A DNA stretch of 58,835 nt, taken from Streptomyces sp. DH37 (GTDB lineage Bacteria > Actinomycetota > Actinomycetes > Streptomycetales > Streptomycetaceae). This document shows positions 9,459 to 15,983 of this stretch, piece by piece. Made by a program: the position numbers and the translations under genes. Under the pieces are notes generated by a model. It was not told the DNA's origin and ran no database searches. It was given only the letters and a program-made list of their open reading frames with translations. The DNA is taken from contig NZ_JARVKV010000038.1 of NCBI RefSeq assembly GCF_029813835.1, positions 1-58,835 of the forward strand, read 5' to 3'. Each line of letters starts with the position of its first letter. Positions within the stretch are counted from its first letter, which is position 1.

Positions 9459-9494
9459 CAGCCGCCCGCCGATCCCCCCTCCGGCGGGCGGCTG
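9459..9494 (+). terminator. Hairpin after the folD-DUF3017 transcript
   Basis: CAGCCGCCCGCCG pairs perfectly with CGGCGGGCGGCTG across a ten-base C-rich loop. It lies about 170 bases past the DUF3017 stop and 40 bases before the mdh promoter palindrome. Confidence 0.55.
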
Positions 9495-9531
9495 CCCCCG
9501 CGCCCGGGCCGTCGGATAGCCTGACGCCAGG

Positions 9532-9547
9532 TCTCTTGATGTAGAGA
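9532..9547. promoter_or_regulatory. Small palindrome in the mdh promoter region
   Basis: TCTCT-TGATGT-AGAGA is an inverted repeat in an unusually A/T-rich stretch 46-61 bases upstream of the mdh ATG. It could be an operator or overlap the promoter. No regulator is assigned. Confidence 0.35.
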
Positions 9548-9592
9548 TACGTTGGAGACCCAGCCGCCACTGTCAGGTAAACGGAGACCGCC

Positions 9593-10582
9593 ATGACCCG
9601 CACTCCCGTCAATGTCACCGTCACCGGCGCCGCCGGCCAGATCGGCTACGCGCTGCTGTTCCGCATCGCCTCCGGTCAGCTCCTCGGCGCGGACGTGCCG
9701 GTCGCGCTGCGCCTCCTGGAGATCCCGCAGGGTCTCAAGGCCGCCGAGGGCACCGCCATGGAGCTGGACGACTGCGCCTTCCCGCTGCTCAGCGGCATCG
9801 AGATCACCGACGACCCCAACAAGGCGTTCGACGGCGCCAACGTCGCCCTCCTCGTCGGCGCCCGCCCGCGCACCAAGGGCATGGAGCGCGGCGACCTGCT
9901 GGAGGCCAACGGCGGGATCTTCAAGCCGCAGGGCAAGGCCATCAACGACCACGCCGCGGACGACATCAAGGTCCTGGTCGTCGGCAACCCGGCCAACACC
10001 AACGCCCTGATCGCCCAGGCCGCGGCCCCGGACGTACCGGCCGAGCGCTTCACCGCGATGACCCGTCTGGACCACAACCGGGCCCTGTCCCAGCTCGCGA
10101 AGAAGACCGGCGCCCCGGTGTCGGAGATCCGCCGCCTCACCATCTGGGGCAACCACTCCGCGACCCAGTACCCGGACATCTTCCACGCCGAGGTCGCGGG
10201 CAAGAACGCCGCCGAGACCGTGAACGACGAGAAGTGGCTGGCCGAGGACTTCATCCCGACCGTCGCCAAGCGCGGCGCCGCCATCATCGAGGCCCGCGGC
10301 GCCTCCTCGGCCGCCTCCGCCGCCAACGCCGCCATCGACCACGTCCACACCTGGGTCAACGGCACCCCGGAGGGCGACTGGACCTCCATGGGCATCCCGT
10401 CGGACGGCTCCTACGGCGTTCCGGAGGGCCTGATCTCCTCCTTCCCCGTCACCTGCTCCGGCGGGACGTACGAGATCGTCCAGGGCCTGGAGATCAACGA
10501 GTTCTCGCGGGCGCGCATCGACGCCTCCGTGAAGGAGCTGGAGGAGGAGCGCGAGGCCGTCCGCGGTCTCGGCCTCATCTGA
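9593..10582 (+). CDS. mdh: Malate dehydrogenase
   Basis: This cytosolic NAD-dependent enzyme interconverts malate and oxaloacetate in the TCA cycle. The 329 residues fit the family's usual 325-330. The dinucleotide-binding TGAAGQIGYALLFRI opens the protein. GARPRTKGMERGDLLEAN carries substrate-binding arginines, GNPANTNALI follows, MTRLDHNRA holds the catalytic Asp region, and WGNHSATQYPD holds the catalytic His. GGAGA lies seven bases before the ATG. It stands alone, with a terminator hairpin 50 bases downstream, and complements the sdh operon in this window. Confidence 0.98.
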   Translation: MTRTPVNVTVTGAAGQIGYALLFRIASGQLLGADVPVALRLLEIPQGLKAAEGTAMELDDCAFPLLSGIEITDDPNKAFDGANVALLVGARPRTKGMERGDLLEANGGIFKPQGKAINDHAADDIKVLVVGNPANTNALIAQAAAPDVPAERFTAMTRLDHNRALSQLAKKTGAPVSEIRRLTIWGNHSATQYPDIFHAEVAGKNAAETVNDEKWLAEDFIPTVAKRGAAIIEARGASSAASAANAAIDHVHTWVNGTPEGDWTSMGIPSDGSYGVPEGLISSFPVTCSGGTYEIVQGLEINEFSRARIDASVKELEEEREAVRGLGLI

Positions 10583-10583
10583 A

Positions 10584-10623
10584 CCGGAGCTGATCCGGAA
10601 TCTGATCCGGAGCTGATCCGGAA
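10584..10623. repeat. Three near-tandem copies of CTGATCCGGA
   Basis: Exact CTGATCCGGA copies start at 10590, 10602 and 10613, separated by one or two bases, directly after the mdh stop codon. They probably arose by slippage. Confidence 0.8.
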
Positions 10624-10632
10624 CGTCCCGCA

Positions 10633-10666
10633 CGGAGGCCCCCGGCGCTCGCGCCGGGGGCCTCCG
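10633..10666. terminator. mdh terminator hairpin
   Basis: CGGAGGCCCCCGGCG pairs perfectly with CGCCGGGGGCCTCCG across a CTCG loop. It begins 51 bases after the mdh stop. Confidence 0.85.
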
Positions 10667-10911
10667 CGCGTCCTCGCGCCCGGCTGCTCCCCGTGGGCAC
10701 CCGGCTGCGCCGTGTGGTGCCCGCGATGTCCTTCATACCCGTACATCCCCTTAAATTCCTTTAGATAATCCCGAGTGGATCATGCTTTCTTATGTAGAGC
10801 ACGCCACTTGGCATGGATTTAAAGAACGAATTCCTCGGCGCAGGGCATGGGCCCAGGTCGCTCGGCCCCACCGGGCGGCAACAGCACCATGCGAGGAAGG
10901 CAGTACGGAAC

Positions 10912-11091
10912 GTGTCGGCAATCGAGATCATGCACATCGACGGGGAGTGGCGCCCCGCCGCCTCCGGAAACACCGGGGAGGTCCTCGACCCCGCCGACGC
11001 GACGGTGCTCGCGGTCGTCTCCGAGGGCGGCGCCGGGGTCGCCGGGCGCACCAACGACGGCACCTGCCTGCCCGGCGCCGGCGGTCACTGA
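10912..11091 (+). pseudogene. N-terminal remnant of a betaine aldehyde dehydrogenase
   Basis: From GTG 10912, with AGGAAGG about 12 bases upstream, a 59-codon frame encodes an aldehyde-dehydrogenase-type N-terminus: HIDGEWRPAASGNTGEVLDP, followed by ADATVLAVVSEGG. This is the usual opening of BetB-like enzymes, which convert betaine aldehyde to the osmoprotectant glycine betaine. Where the family continues for about 430 more residues (the rest of the NAD domain, the catalytic Cys and Glu), this frame runs into unrelated residues and stops. I see no continuation in another frame before 11209. From memory, S. coelicolor carries an intact betaine gene cluster after mdh. I infer a deletion that kept only the promoter region and the first codons. 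Confidence 0.7.
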
Positions 11092-11209
11092 CCGCCGCGC
11101 CCTCCCGGCCCACGGGCCCCGCCGGCACCGGCACCGGCACCGGTGGCGGGGCCGGGCAGCGGTCGCCACCGGTACCGGCGCGGGGCGGGACGGGACGGGC
11201 GCGAAGGGG

Positions 11210-11710
11210 TCAGAAGTCGGCCCGCACGTGTTCGTCCACCCGGCCGACGGACTCCAGGTCGTACATCTCGGTGTACCGGTCGCGCAGGTACTCGATGTCG
11301 TCGTCGTGCGCCTTCGCCTTCTCCGCGGGGTAGAGCAGGATCAGCTCGTAGGAGCGCTCCCCGTTGATGGACCCGGTCTTGTCGCGCCACTGGCCGTAGC
11401 CCTCCTGGAGGGTGAGGCCGTCGGGGAAGCGCGGGGTGACGTACTCGTCCAGGAAGTCCATGAACTGCTCCTCGGTGATCGGCGGTTCGCCGTGGTGGCG
11501 GCCGGTGCCGAAGAAGAGCTGGGTGCGTACGTACGGTCTGGTGTGGGCGGAGGCGCCGGCTCCGGACGCCTCGGCGCGGGCGGCGGCGGGTCTGTCGTCC
11601 CGCTCCTGGAGCGCCGTGGTGAAGGCGGTGGACGCGCCCGCCGCGCAGACGAGGGCGGCCAGGAGGACGGCGAGGCGGACGCGGCGGGACGTGTGCGGCT
11701 GAGGCTTCAT
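11210..11710 (-). CDS. Secreted DUF3574 domain protein
   Basis: The 166-residue protein begins with a signal-peptide-like region: basic HTSRRVRLAV, then a hydrophobic LLAALVCAAGASTAFT core. The domain follows at about residues 58-160, with TQLFFGTGR, ITEEQFMDFLDEYVTPRFPD, GLTLQEGYGQW and SYELILLYP. These are hallmarks of DUF3574, a family of exported proteins of unknown function. Its ATG overlaps the stop of the upstream TPR-like gene by four bases (ATGA), making it the last gene of a four-gene minus-strand operon. A lipobox is not convincing despite one Cys in the signal core, so the protein is probably secreted or membrane-anchored. Confidence 0.78.
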   Translation of the reverse strand: MKPQPHTSRRVRLAVLLAALVCAAGASTAFTTALQERDDRPAAARAEASGAGASAHTRPYVRTQLFFGTGRHHGEPPITEEQFMDFLDEYVTPRFPDGLTLQEGYGQWRDKTGSINGERSYELILLYPAEKAKAHDDDIEYLRDRYTEMYDLESVGRVDEHVRADF

Positions 11711-12690
11711 CGGGGCTCCGGTGGTTCGGTGGGCAGGTGGTGGACATGTCCTTCACCGTGCCGCTCGCGGGGGAGTTCCCGCGCGAGCAGCTCGGCCAGG
11801 TCTCGGGTGGTGCCGCGGAGTCCGCGGGGCACGCGGCGGCCTCCGTCGACGGCGGCGATCGCCTGCCGCAGGGAGTTCAGAGCCCGTACGGAACCCATGC
11901 GGGGCGCGCTCTGGGCCAGGGCGGACAGCCAGGCGTCCGTCTCGCGCCACGCGCCCGCGCCGGCCAGGACGCGGCCGAGATCGGCGGCGAACAGGGCGCG
12001 GTAGGCGGGGCCGCCGTCGGACGCCACGGCCGCGTGCAGCAGGGCCGCCGCCCCCTCCGCGTCTCCCAGGTCGGCGAGGACGAGTCCGTGGTGGCCGTCC
12101 AGTTCCGCGCGGTCGAACCACCAGCTCCAGGCCGGGTCCCGGTCCGAGGGCCCGTCCGCGGACATCTCCCGGGCGGCGGCCAGGGAGCGCAGCGCCTCCG
12201 CCCTCCTGCCGAGCTGGGCGTGCGCGCGCGCCTCGCGCACGTGGAACAGGGCGGCCACCCGCGGCGGCAGGTCCCTCCGGGCCAGGACGGACGAGGAGGT
12301 GCGCAGGGAGGCGCCGGGGCGCCCGAGGTGGGCCTGCTGCATGCTCAGCACGGACAGGACCAGCAGCTCGATGGAGCGCTCCTCCTGCGGGAGGCGACGG
12401 GCCAGGGCGAGCGCCCGCCGGTTGAGGCGGTACGACGGCCCGTGCCGTTCGGCGTCGAACAGGATCCAGGCGGCGACCTCGAAGAACTCCGCGAGGTCCG
12501 CGCCCGCCGTACCGGCCGGGACGGCCGCGCCCGCCGCCTCGACCGCCCTCACGGACCGCATCGCCACAGGGGCCGCGCGGCGTGCCCCCAGCGTCCGGTC
12601 GAGCGCGAGGAGTTCGGCCGTCATGGCGCGGACGTCCGGCGGGGAGGGCATCGGGGCCGCGCGGCCTGCCCGGGCTGTCTGGGGTTCCAT
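11707..12690 (-). CDS. Helical-repeat (TPR-like) protein of the DUF6545 operon
   Basis: The 327-residue protein is made of paired amphipathic helices typical of TPR proteins: for example SYRLNRRALALARRLPQEER, VREARAHAQLGRRAEALRSL, HHGLVLADLGDAEGAAALLH and RALFAADLGRVLAGAGAW. In Streptomyces such helical domains usually form the C-terminal part of XRE-type regulators, but no helix-turn-helix is visible in the first 60 residues. It may be a sensor or scaffold that has lost, or never had, DNA binding. AGGAAA lies close upstream of the ATG. It is 30 bases downstream of the DUF6545 gene and overlaps the DUF3574 gene, so all four are probably one transcript. Confidence 0.65.
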   Translation of the reverse strand: MEPQTARAGRAAPMPSPPDVRAMTAELLALDRTLGARRAAPVAMRSVRAVEAAGAAVPAGTAGADLAEFFEVAAWILFDAERHGPSYRLNRRALALARRLPQEERSIELLVLSVLSMQQAHLGRPGASLRTSSSVLARRDLPPRVAALFHVREARAHAQLGRRAEALRSLAAAREMSADGPSDRDPAWSWWFDRAELDGHHGLVLADLGDAEGAAALLHAAVASDGGPAYRALFAADLGRVLAGAGAWRETDAWLSALAQSAPRMGSVRALNSLRQAIAAVDGGRRVPRGLRGTTRDLAELLARELPRERHGEGHVHHLPTEPPEPR

Positions 12691-12720
12691 CGGTTTCCTG
12701 GCGGGTTCGGTCCTGGCGGG

Positions 12721-13917
12721 TCAGGGATGGTCGCTTCCCCGCGGGGCGGTGGCCCGAGGAGCGGTGGCCCGTGCGGCGGGGAGCCGGGCGAAGGACCTGG
12801 CCACCTCGGACAGCCAGGCCACCTCCTCCGTGAAGTCGCCGGGGCCGCCCCGGCGGTCGGCCGGCGGTGGCGGCGGGGCCGGCGCGGAGGACGGGGGCGC
12901 GGCCGGGGCCCCGGCCCGCGCGTCGAGGGCGGCCCTCAGCAGCCGGGCCTCGTCGGCGGGGGAGCCCCGCTCCGCGCCGCGGGGCAGGTGCGGGCCCAGG
13001 GCGTGGTACCCGTCGAGGATCTCGATGACGCGGCGGTGGAGCCGGTAGTCGAGGTCGGCCGGCGGGAGCCGGTCCAGCGGCCTCCTCGGCGGCGGTTCGA
13101 GCGCGATCACCGGCACCGCCTCGTACAGGGCCCACCACAGGGGGCGCAGCCGCAGGTAGGAGCGGTAGCCGCGCAGCCAGGCGGAGACGGCCGGGCCCCA
13201 GGAGGGCACGGTCCAGCCGAACACCTGGAGGAGCGCCCCCACGCTCCCGGCCAGCCAGTAGGCGGGCTCCCAGGCGCTCATGTCGTGGCCGAGCTGGGTG
13301 CCGGCCGTCTGGGTGTAGCGGATGGCGCAGTAGACCAGGATGAGCGAGGCGCCCGCGGTGACCGTCCACATGCCCGCGCGCAGCCAGGTGCGGTGGGCGA
13401 TGCGCGCGTAGCGGTAGGACAGCCGGACGGCCCCGACCTGCCCCACCGCGCAGACGGTGATGTAGAGGAGCAGGTATCCCGCGTAGTCGCGGTCCTGCAT
13501 GTTGCGCAGCAGGGTGCCCTCGGCGGACGCGGTCTGCCGGTAGGGCTCCACGACGAAGAACAGGACGACCAGGACCACCAGCGCGACGGCGAACGCCCGC
13601 ACGCGCCGTCTCGCCAGGACCGCCGCCCGCTCGGGCGGGTGCGACCAGTGGACCAGTACGACCTGCTGGGCGGCCGTCAGCACGACCACCGCGGCCTGCG
13701 TCATGATCGTGGTCAGGTTCGGATAGCCGAACAGGCGGGAGACGTCGTCGCGCAGCCAGTTGAGGTCGATGAGGAAGCTGATCCCGGAGCACAGGAAGTA
13801 GGTCTCCAGGGCCCACAGCGCCGGGTCGCTCCTGCGCCGCAGGAGCTCGGGGAGCTTGTAGCAGAACGCGGCGAGCCCGACGAAGGCGCACACGTGGGAC
13901 AGGACGTCGTAGATCAT
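12721..13917 (-). CDS. MAB_1171c family (DUF6545) membrane protein
   Basis: The 398-residue protein has seven hydrophobic segments in its first 235 residues: near 8-25, 35-55, 70-90, 105-125, 140-160, 170-190 and 215-235 (for example VALVVLVVLFFVV). A cytoplasmic C-terminal domain follows, containing the SYLRLRPLWWALYEAVP stretch typical of the MAB_1171c putative transporter family, and YRLHRRVIEILDGY. Members usually sit beside HExxH peptidases and XRE/TPR regulators, as here. The function is unknown and transport is only a label. The ATG overlaps the stop of the upstream peptidase gene by four bases (ATGA), so translation is coupled. Confidence 0.82.
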   Translation of the reverse strand: MIYDVLSHVCAFVGLAAFCYKLPELLRRRSDPALWALETYFLCSGISFLIDLNWLRDDVSRLFGYPNLTTIMTQAAVVVLTAAQQVVLVHWSHPPERAAVLARRRVRAFAVALVVLVVLFFVVEPYRQTASAEGTLLRNMQDRDYAGYLLLYITVCAVGQVGAVRLSYRYARIAHRTWLRAGMWTVTAGASLILVYCAIRYTQTAGTQLGHDMSAWEPAYWLAGSVGALLQVFGWTVPSWGPAVSAWLRGYRSYLRLRPLWWALYEAVPVIALEPPPRRPLDRLPPADLDYRLHRRVIEILDGYHALGPHLPRGAERGSPADEARLLRAALDARAGAPAAPPSSAPAPPPPPADRRGGPGDFTEEVAWLSEVARSFARLPAARATAPRATAPRGSDHP

Positions 13918-14525
13918 CCGCGGCCGACGACGCTTTCCACGCGGGCCATGACGGTGGCGTCCTCGGGCGTCAGGGCGGTGGCGTCCCCGGGGTCCGGGGC
14001 GGCCCCGCGGCGGGCCCGCGCCAGGATGAGCGACGCCATCATCTCGGCCTCCTGCTCCGCCCGGTCGTCGTAGGCGGAGCGTTGCAGGGACCCGCGGACG
14101 AGGTCCGGGCCGGCGTCGGGGAGGAGGCTCGCCGGGACGGCCGGTCCGGGGAGCGCGCCGAAGTCGTGCTCGCAGATGATGTGGGAGAGCTCGTGGGCGA
14201 TGATGTGCTCCTGGTGGGGCCCGCTGGTGTTCGCCCGGTAGACGATGACGTCCGTGTCCGGCAGGGCGATCCACAGGCCGTGGAGCAGCGGCTCCTCCAG
14301 TTCCATCGGAGCGAGGCGGATGGTGCGCCCGCGCCTCCGGCCCACCTGCTCGCAGACGGCCGTGATGCCAGCGACGCCCGTGATGCCCGCGGCGCCCGTG
14401 ACGTCCGCCACGCCGTCGTGCCCGGGGAGGATGCCGGTCTCGGTGAGGCGTCTCTCGCAGGTGCGCTGCATCTCCCGGAACCGGGCACGCCGGCGGCCTG
14501 GTAAGCGCAGGGGAGACGCTGCCAC
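13914..14525 (-). CDS. HExxH metallopeptidase-like protein (ImmA/IrrE-like)
   Basis: The roughly 203-residue protein contains HIIAHELSHIICEHDFG, a zinc-peptidase HExxH motif, followed about 50 residues later by ERAEQEAEMMASLI-like sequence (DRAEQEAEMMA). The glutamate-rich segment could supply the third zinc ligand. This order is typical of ImmA/IrrE peptidases, which cleave XRE repressors. No repressor is encoded nearby, so the substrate may be the TPR protein or something elsewhere. The longest frame opens at GTG 14531, but AAGGA is then only one base away; GTG 14525 has it seven bases upstream, so I chose that start. This is the first gene of the four-gene operon. Confidence 0.72.
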   Translation of the reverse strand: MAASPLRLPGRRRARFREMQRTCERRLTETGILPGHDGVADVTGAAGITGVAGITAVCEQVGRRRGRTIRLAPMELEEPLLHGLWIALPDTDVIVYRANTSGPHQEHIIAHELSHIICEHDFGALPGPAVPASLLPDAGPDLVRGSLQRSAYDDRAEQEAEMMASLILARARRGAAPDPGDATALTPEDATVMARVESVVGRG

Positions 14526-14692
14526 CGGCACGTCCTTTCCGGCTCCGCGCCGCGTCGCCTTCGGGGTCCTGGAGGGGACGGCGCCGCGGGGCGGTCGGCC
14601 GGTCCCTCGGCGCCTCCTGAGAGATCGTCACCAACCGCCGGGCCGCGCGCAACCTCTCACCGCGATTGCGGCGGGACCGGCGGCAGGTTGGC

Positions 14693-15445
14693 TCAAAGAC
14701 GTCCCCGGCCACCGTACAGCTCGGCCGCCGTCCGCGCGACGGCGGCGGCCGCACGGTCGTGGAGCGAGCCGCCGAAGGTGACGCGGGCCGCGCCCAGGGC
14801 GCCCAGTTCGGCGGGCGGCGGGGACTGGCCGAGGACGCACAGGGCGTTGACCGGGGCGCCGGTCTCCGCCGCCAGCACCGGCAGGTGGTCCGGCGGCGCG
14901 AGGATCGGGTAGACGCAGCCCGCGCCCGCCGCCGCGTACAGCCGCCCCCGCTCCACCGCCGCCGCCAGCGGGTCGTCCGCGCCGCGCACGTACGCGTCGA
15001 CGCGGGCGTTGACCAGCAGTCCCCCGTCCGCCGCCGCGCACACCTCGGCCAGCCACTCCGCCTGGCGGCCCGGATCGAGCAGCTTCCGCGTGGCCGGGTC
15101 GGAGTCCTCCAGGTTGCAGCCGACCGCCCCGGCCTCCAGCAGCCGCTCGGCGATCTCCCGCGGCGCGAGGCCGTAACCCCGCTCGACGTCGGCGGTGACC
15201 GGTACCTCCACCGCGCGGACGATCCGGGCGACGGCCGCGAACATCTCGTCCGGCGGGGCGCCCTCGCCGTCCGCGTACCCCAGCGTGGCGGCCACCGCGC
15301 TGCTGGAGGTGGCGAGCGCGGGGAAGCCCGCGCCGGCGAAGGCGCGGGCGCTCACCGCGTCCCACACGGTGGGGAGGACCAGCGGCCCGCCGCCGTGGTG
15401 GAGGGCCCGGAAGGCGTCCACCGCGCCCGGGTCGCGGGCGCTCAC
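14693..15445 (-). CDS. Isocitrate lyase / PEP mutase superfamily enzyme
   Basis: The 250-residue TIM-barrel protein begins VSARDPGAVDAFRALHHGGG. It contains LPTVWDAVSARAFAGAGFPA, the DVERGYG loop, GCNLEDSD (metal-binding Glu and Asp) and LLVNARVDAYV. These are typical of the phosphonomutase-like branch often annotated as carboxyvinyl-carboxyphosphonate phosphorylmutase. The isocitrate-lyase KKCGH motif is absent. The substrate cannot be predicted; PEP-mutase or oxaloacetase/methylisocitrate-type lyase chemistry is possible. The GTG start overlaps the stop of the AhpD-like gene by four bases, so the two are co-translated under the divergent MocR regulator. Confidence 0.82.
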   Translation of the reverse strand: MSARDPGAVDAFRALHHGGGPLVLPTVWDAVSARAFAGAGFPALATSSSAVAATLGYADGEGAPPDEMFAAVARIVRAVEVPVTADVERGYGLAPREIAERLLEAGAVGCNLEDSDPATRKLLDPGRQAEWLAEVCAAADGGLLVNARVDAYVRGADDPLAAAVERGRLYAAAGAGCVYPILAPPDHLPVLAAETGAPVNALCVLGQSPPPAELGALGAARVTFGGSLHDRAAAAVARTAAELYGGRGRL

Positions 15446-15936
15446 CGCGGCCCGTCCCCCTTCAGGGACTCGGGGACCGCGCGGGTGGCCACCTGGAAGC
15501 GGTTCCAGGCGTTGATGGCGACGATCTGGGCGATCAGACGGGCGAGCTCGGTCTCGTCGAAGTGCTTGGCCGCGCGCTCGTACACCTCGTCCGGCACGAA
15601 CGGTCCCTGCGGGGAGCCTCCGGTCAGCAGCGTGATCGCCTCGGTGAGGGCGAGCGCCGCCCGCTCCCGCTCGGTGAACAGGCCGGGGGCCTCCTCCCAG
15701 GCGGCGATCAGGTCCAGGCGGAGCTGGGACTCGCCCATCTTCCGGGCATCGGTGAGGTGCATGTCGATGCAGAACGCGCACTTGTTGATCTGGGAGGCCC
15801 GGATCTTCACCAACTCGCCGATGACCGGGTCGAGTCCCTGGGACGCGGCGGCCTGGAAGGCGGACATCCCCCGGTACACCTCGGGAGCGAGCTCCCAGAG
15901 GTTCATGCGCGGACCGTGTTCGTGGACTGTCGTCAT
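15442..15936 (-). CDS. Carboxymuconolactone decarboxylase / AhpD-like protein
   Basis: The 164-residue all-helical protein carries the AhpD-type active-site motif CAFCIDMH (Cys-x-x-Cys-x-x-x-His) after VKIRASQINK at residues about 45-60. Family members act as peroxidase-like thiol reductants or decarboxylases, and this branch is the common AhpD-like type. It is the first gene of a two-gene operon with the PEP-mutase-like gene. It faces the MocR/PdxR-type regulator across only 47 bases. A TAGTGT -10-like hexamer just before the ATG suggests a leaderless transcript. Both genes are therefore probable targets of the divergent regulator. Confidence 0.88.
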   Translation of the reverse strand: MTTVHEHGPRMNLWELAPEVYRGMSAFQAAASQGLDPVIGELVKIRASQINKCAFCIDMHLTDARKMGESQLRLDLIAAWEEAPGLFTERERAALALTEAITLLTGGSPQGPFVPDEVYERAAKHFDETELARLIAQIVAINAWNRFQVATRAVPESLKGDGPR

Positions 15937-15983
15937 GGTGACGACACTAGGGCCGCGACGGCCCGGGGGTATGGTCCACTTCC
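15937..15983. promoter_or_regulatory. Compact divergent promoter between AhpD-like and MocR genes
   Basis: Within 47 bases both start codons have a -10-like hexamer close by: TAGTGT for the minus strand and TATGGT for the plus strand. Both genes are therefore probably leaderless with overlapping promoters. A GTGGACT copy inside the start of the minus-strand gene and TGGTCCACT in the gap form inverted half-sites, candidates for MocR binding. Confidence 0.4.

Larger units (their letters stand above)
9289..9592. other. Intergenic region upstream of mdh
   Basis: The 304 bases contain a 13-bp terminator-like hairpin (9459-9494) for the folD operon and a small palindrome (9532-9547) in the mdh promoter region. 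AACGGAGA directly precedes the mdh start. No gene is seen. Confidence 0.5.
10583..10911. other. Long intergenic region with a low-GC patch
   Basis: After mdh come a direct-repeat block (10584-10623), the mdh terminator (10633-10666) and an unusually A/T-rich stretch at about 10730-10830 (TTAAATTCCTTTAGATAATC is one part). This is probably the old promoter region of the truncated aldehyde dehydrogenase that follows. No intact gene is seen. Confidence 0.5.

Noticed and set aside
10813..10911. Upstream extension of the aldehyde dehydrogenase stub
   Set aside because: Residues before GTG 10912 do not match the family, and the ribosome site favours 10912.
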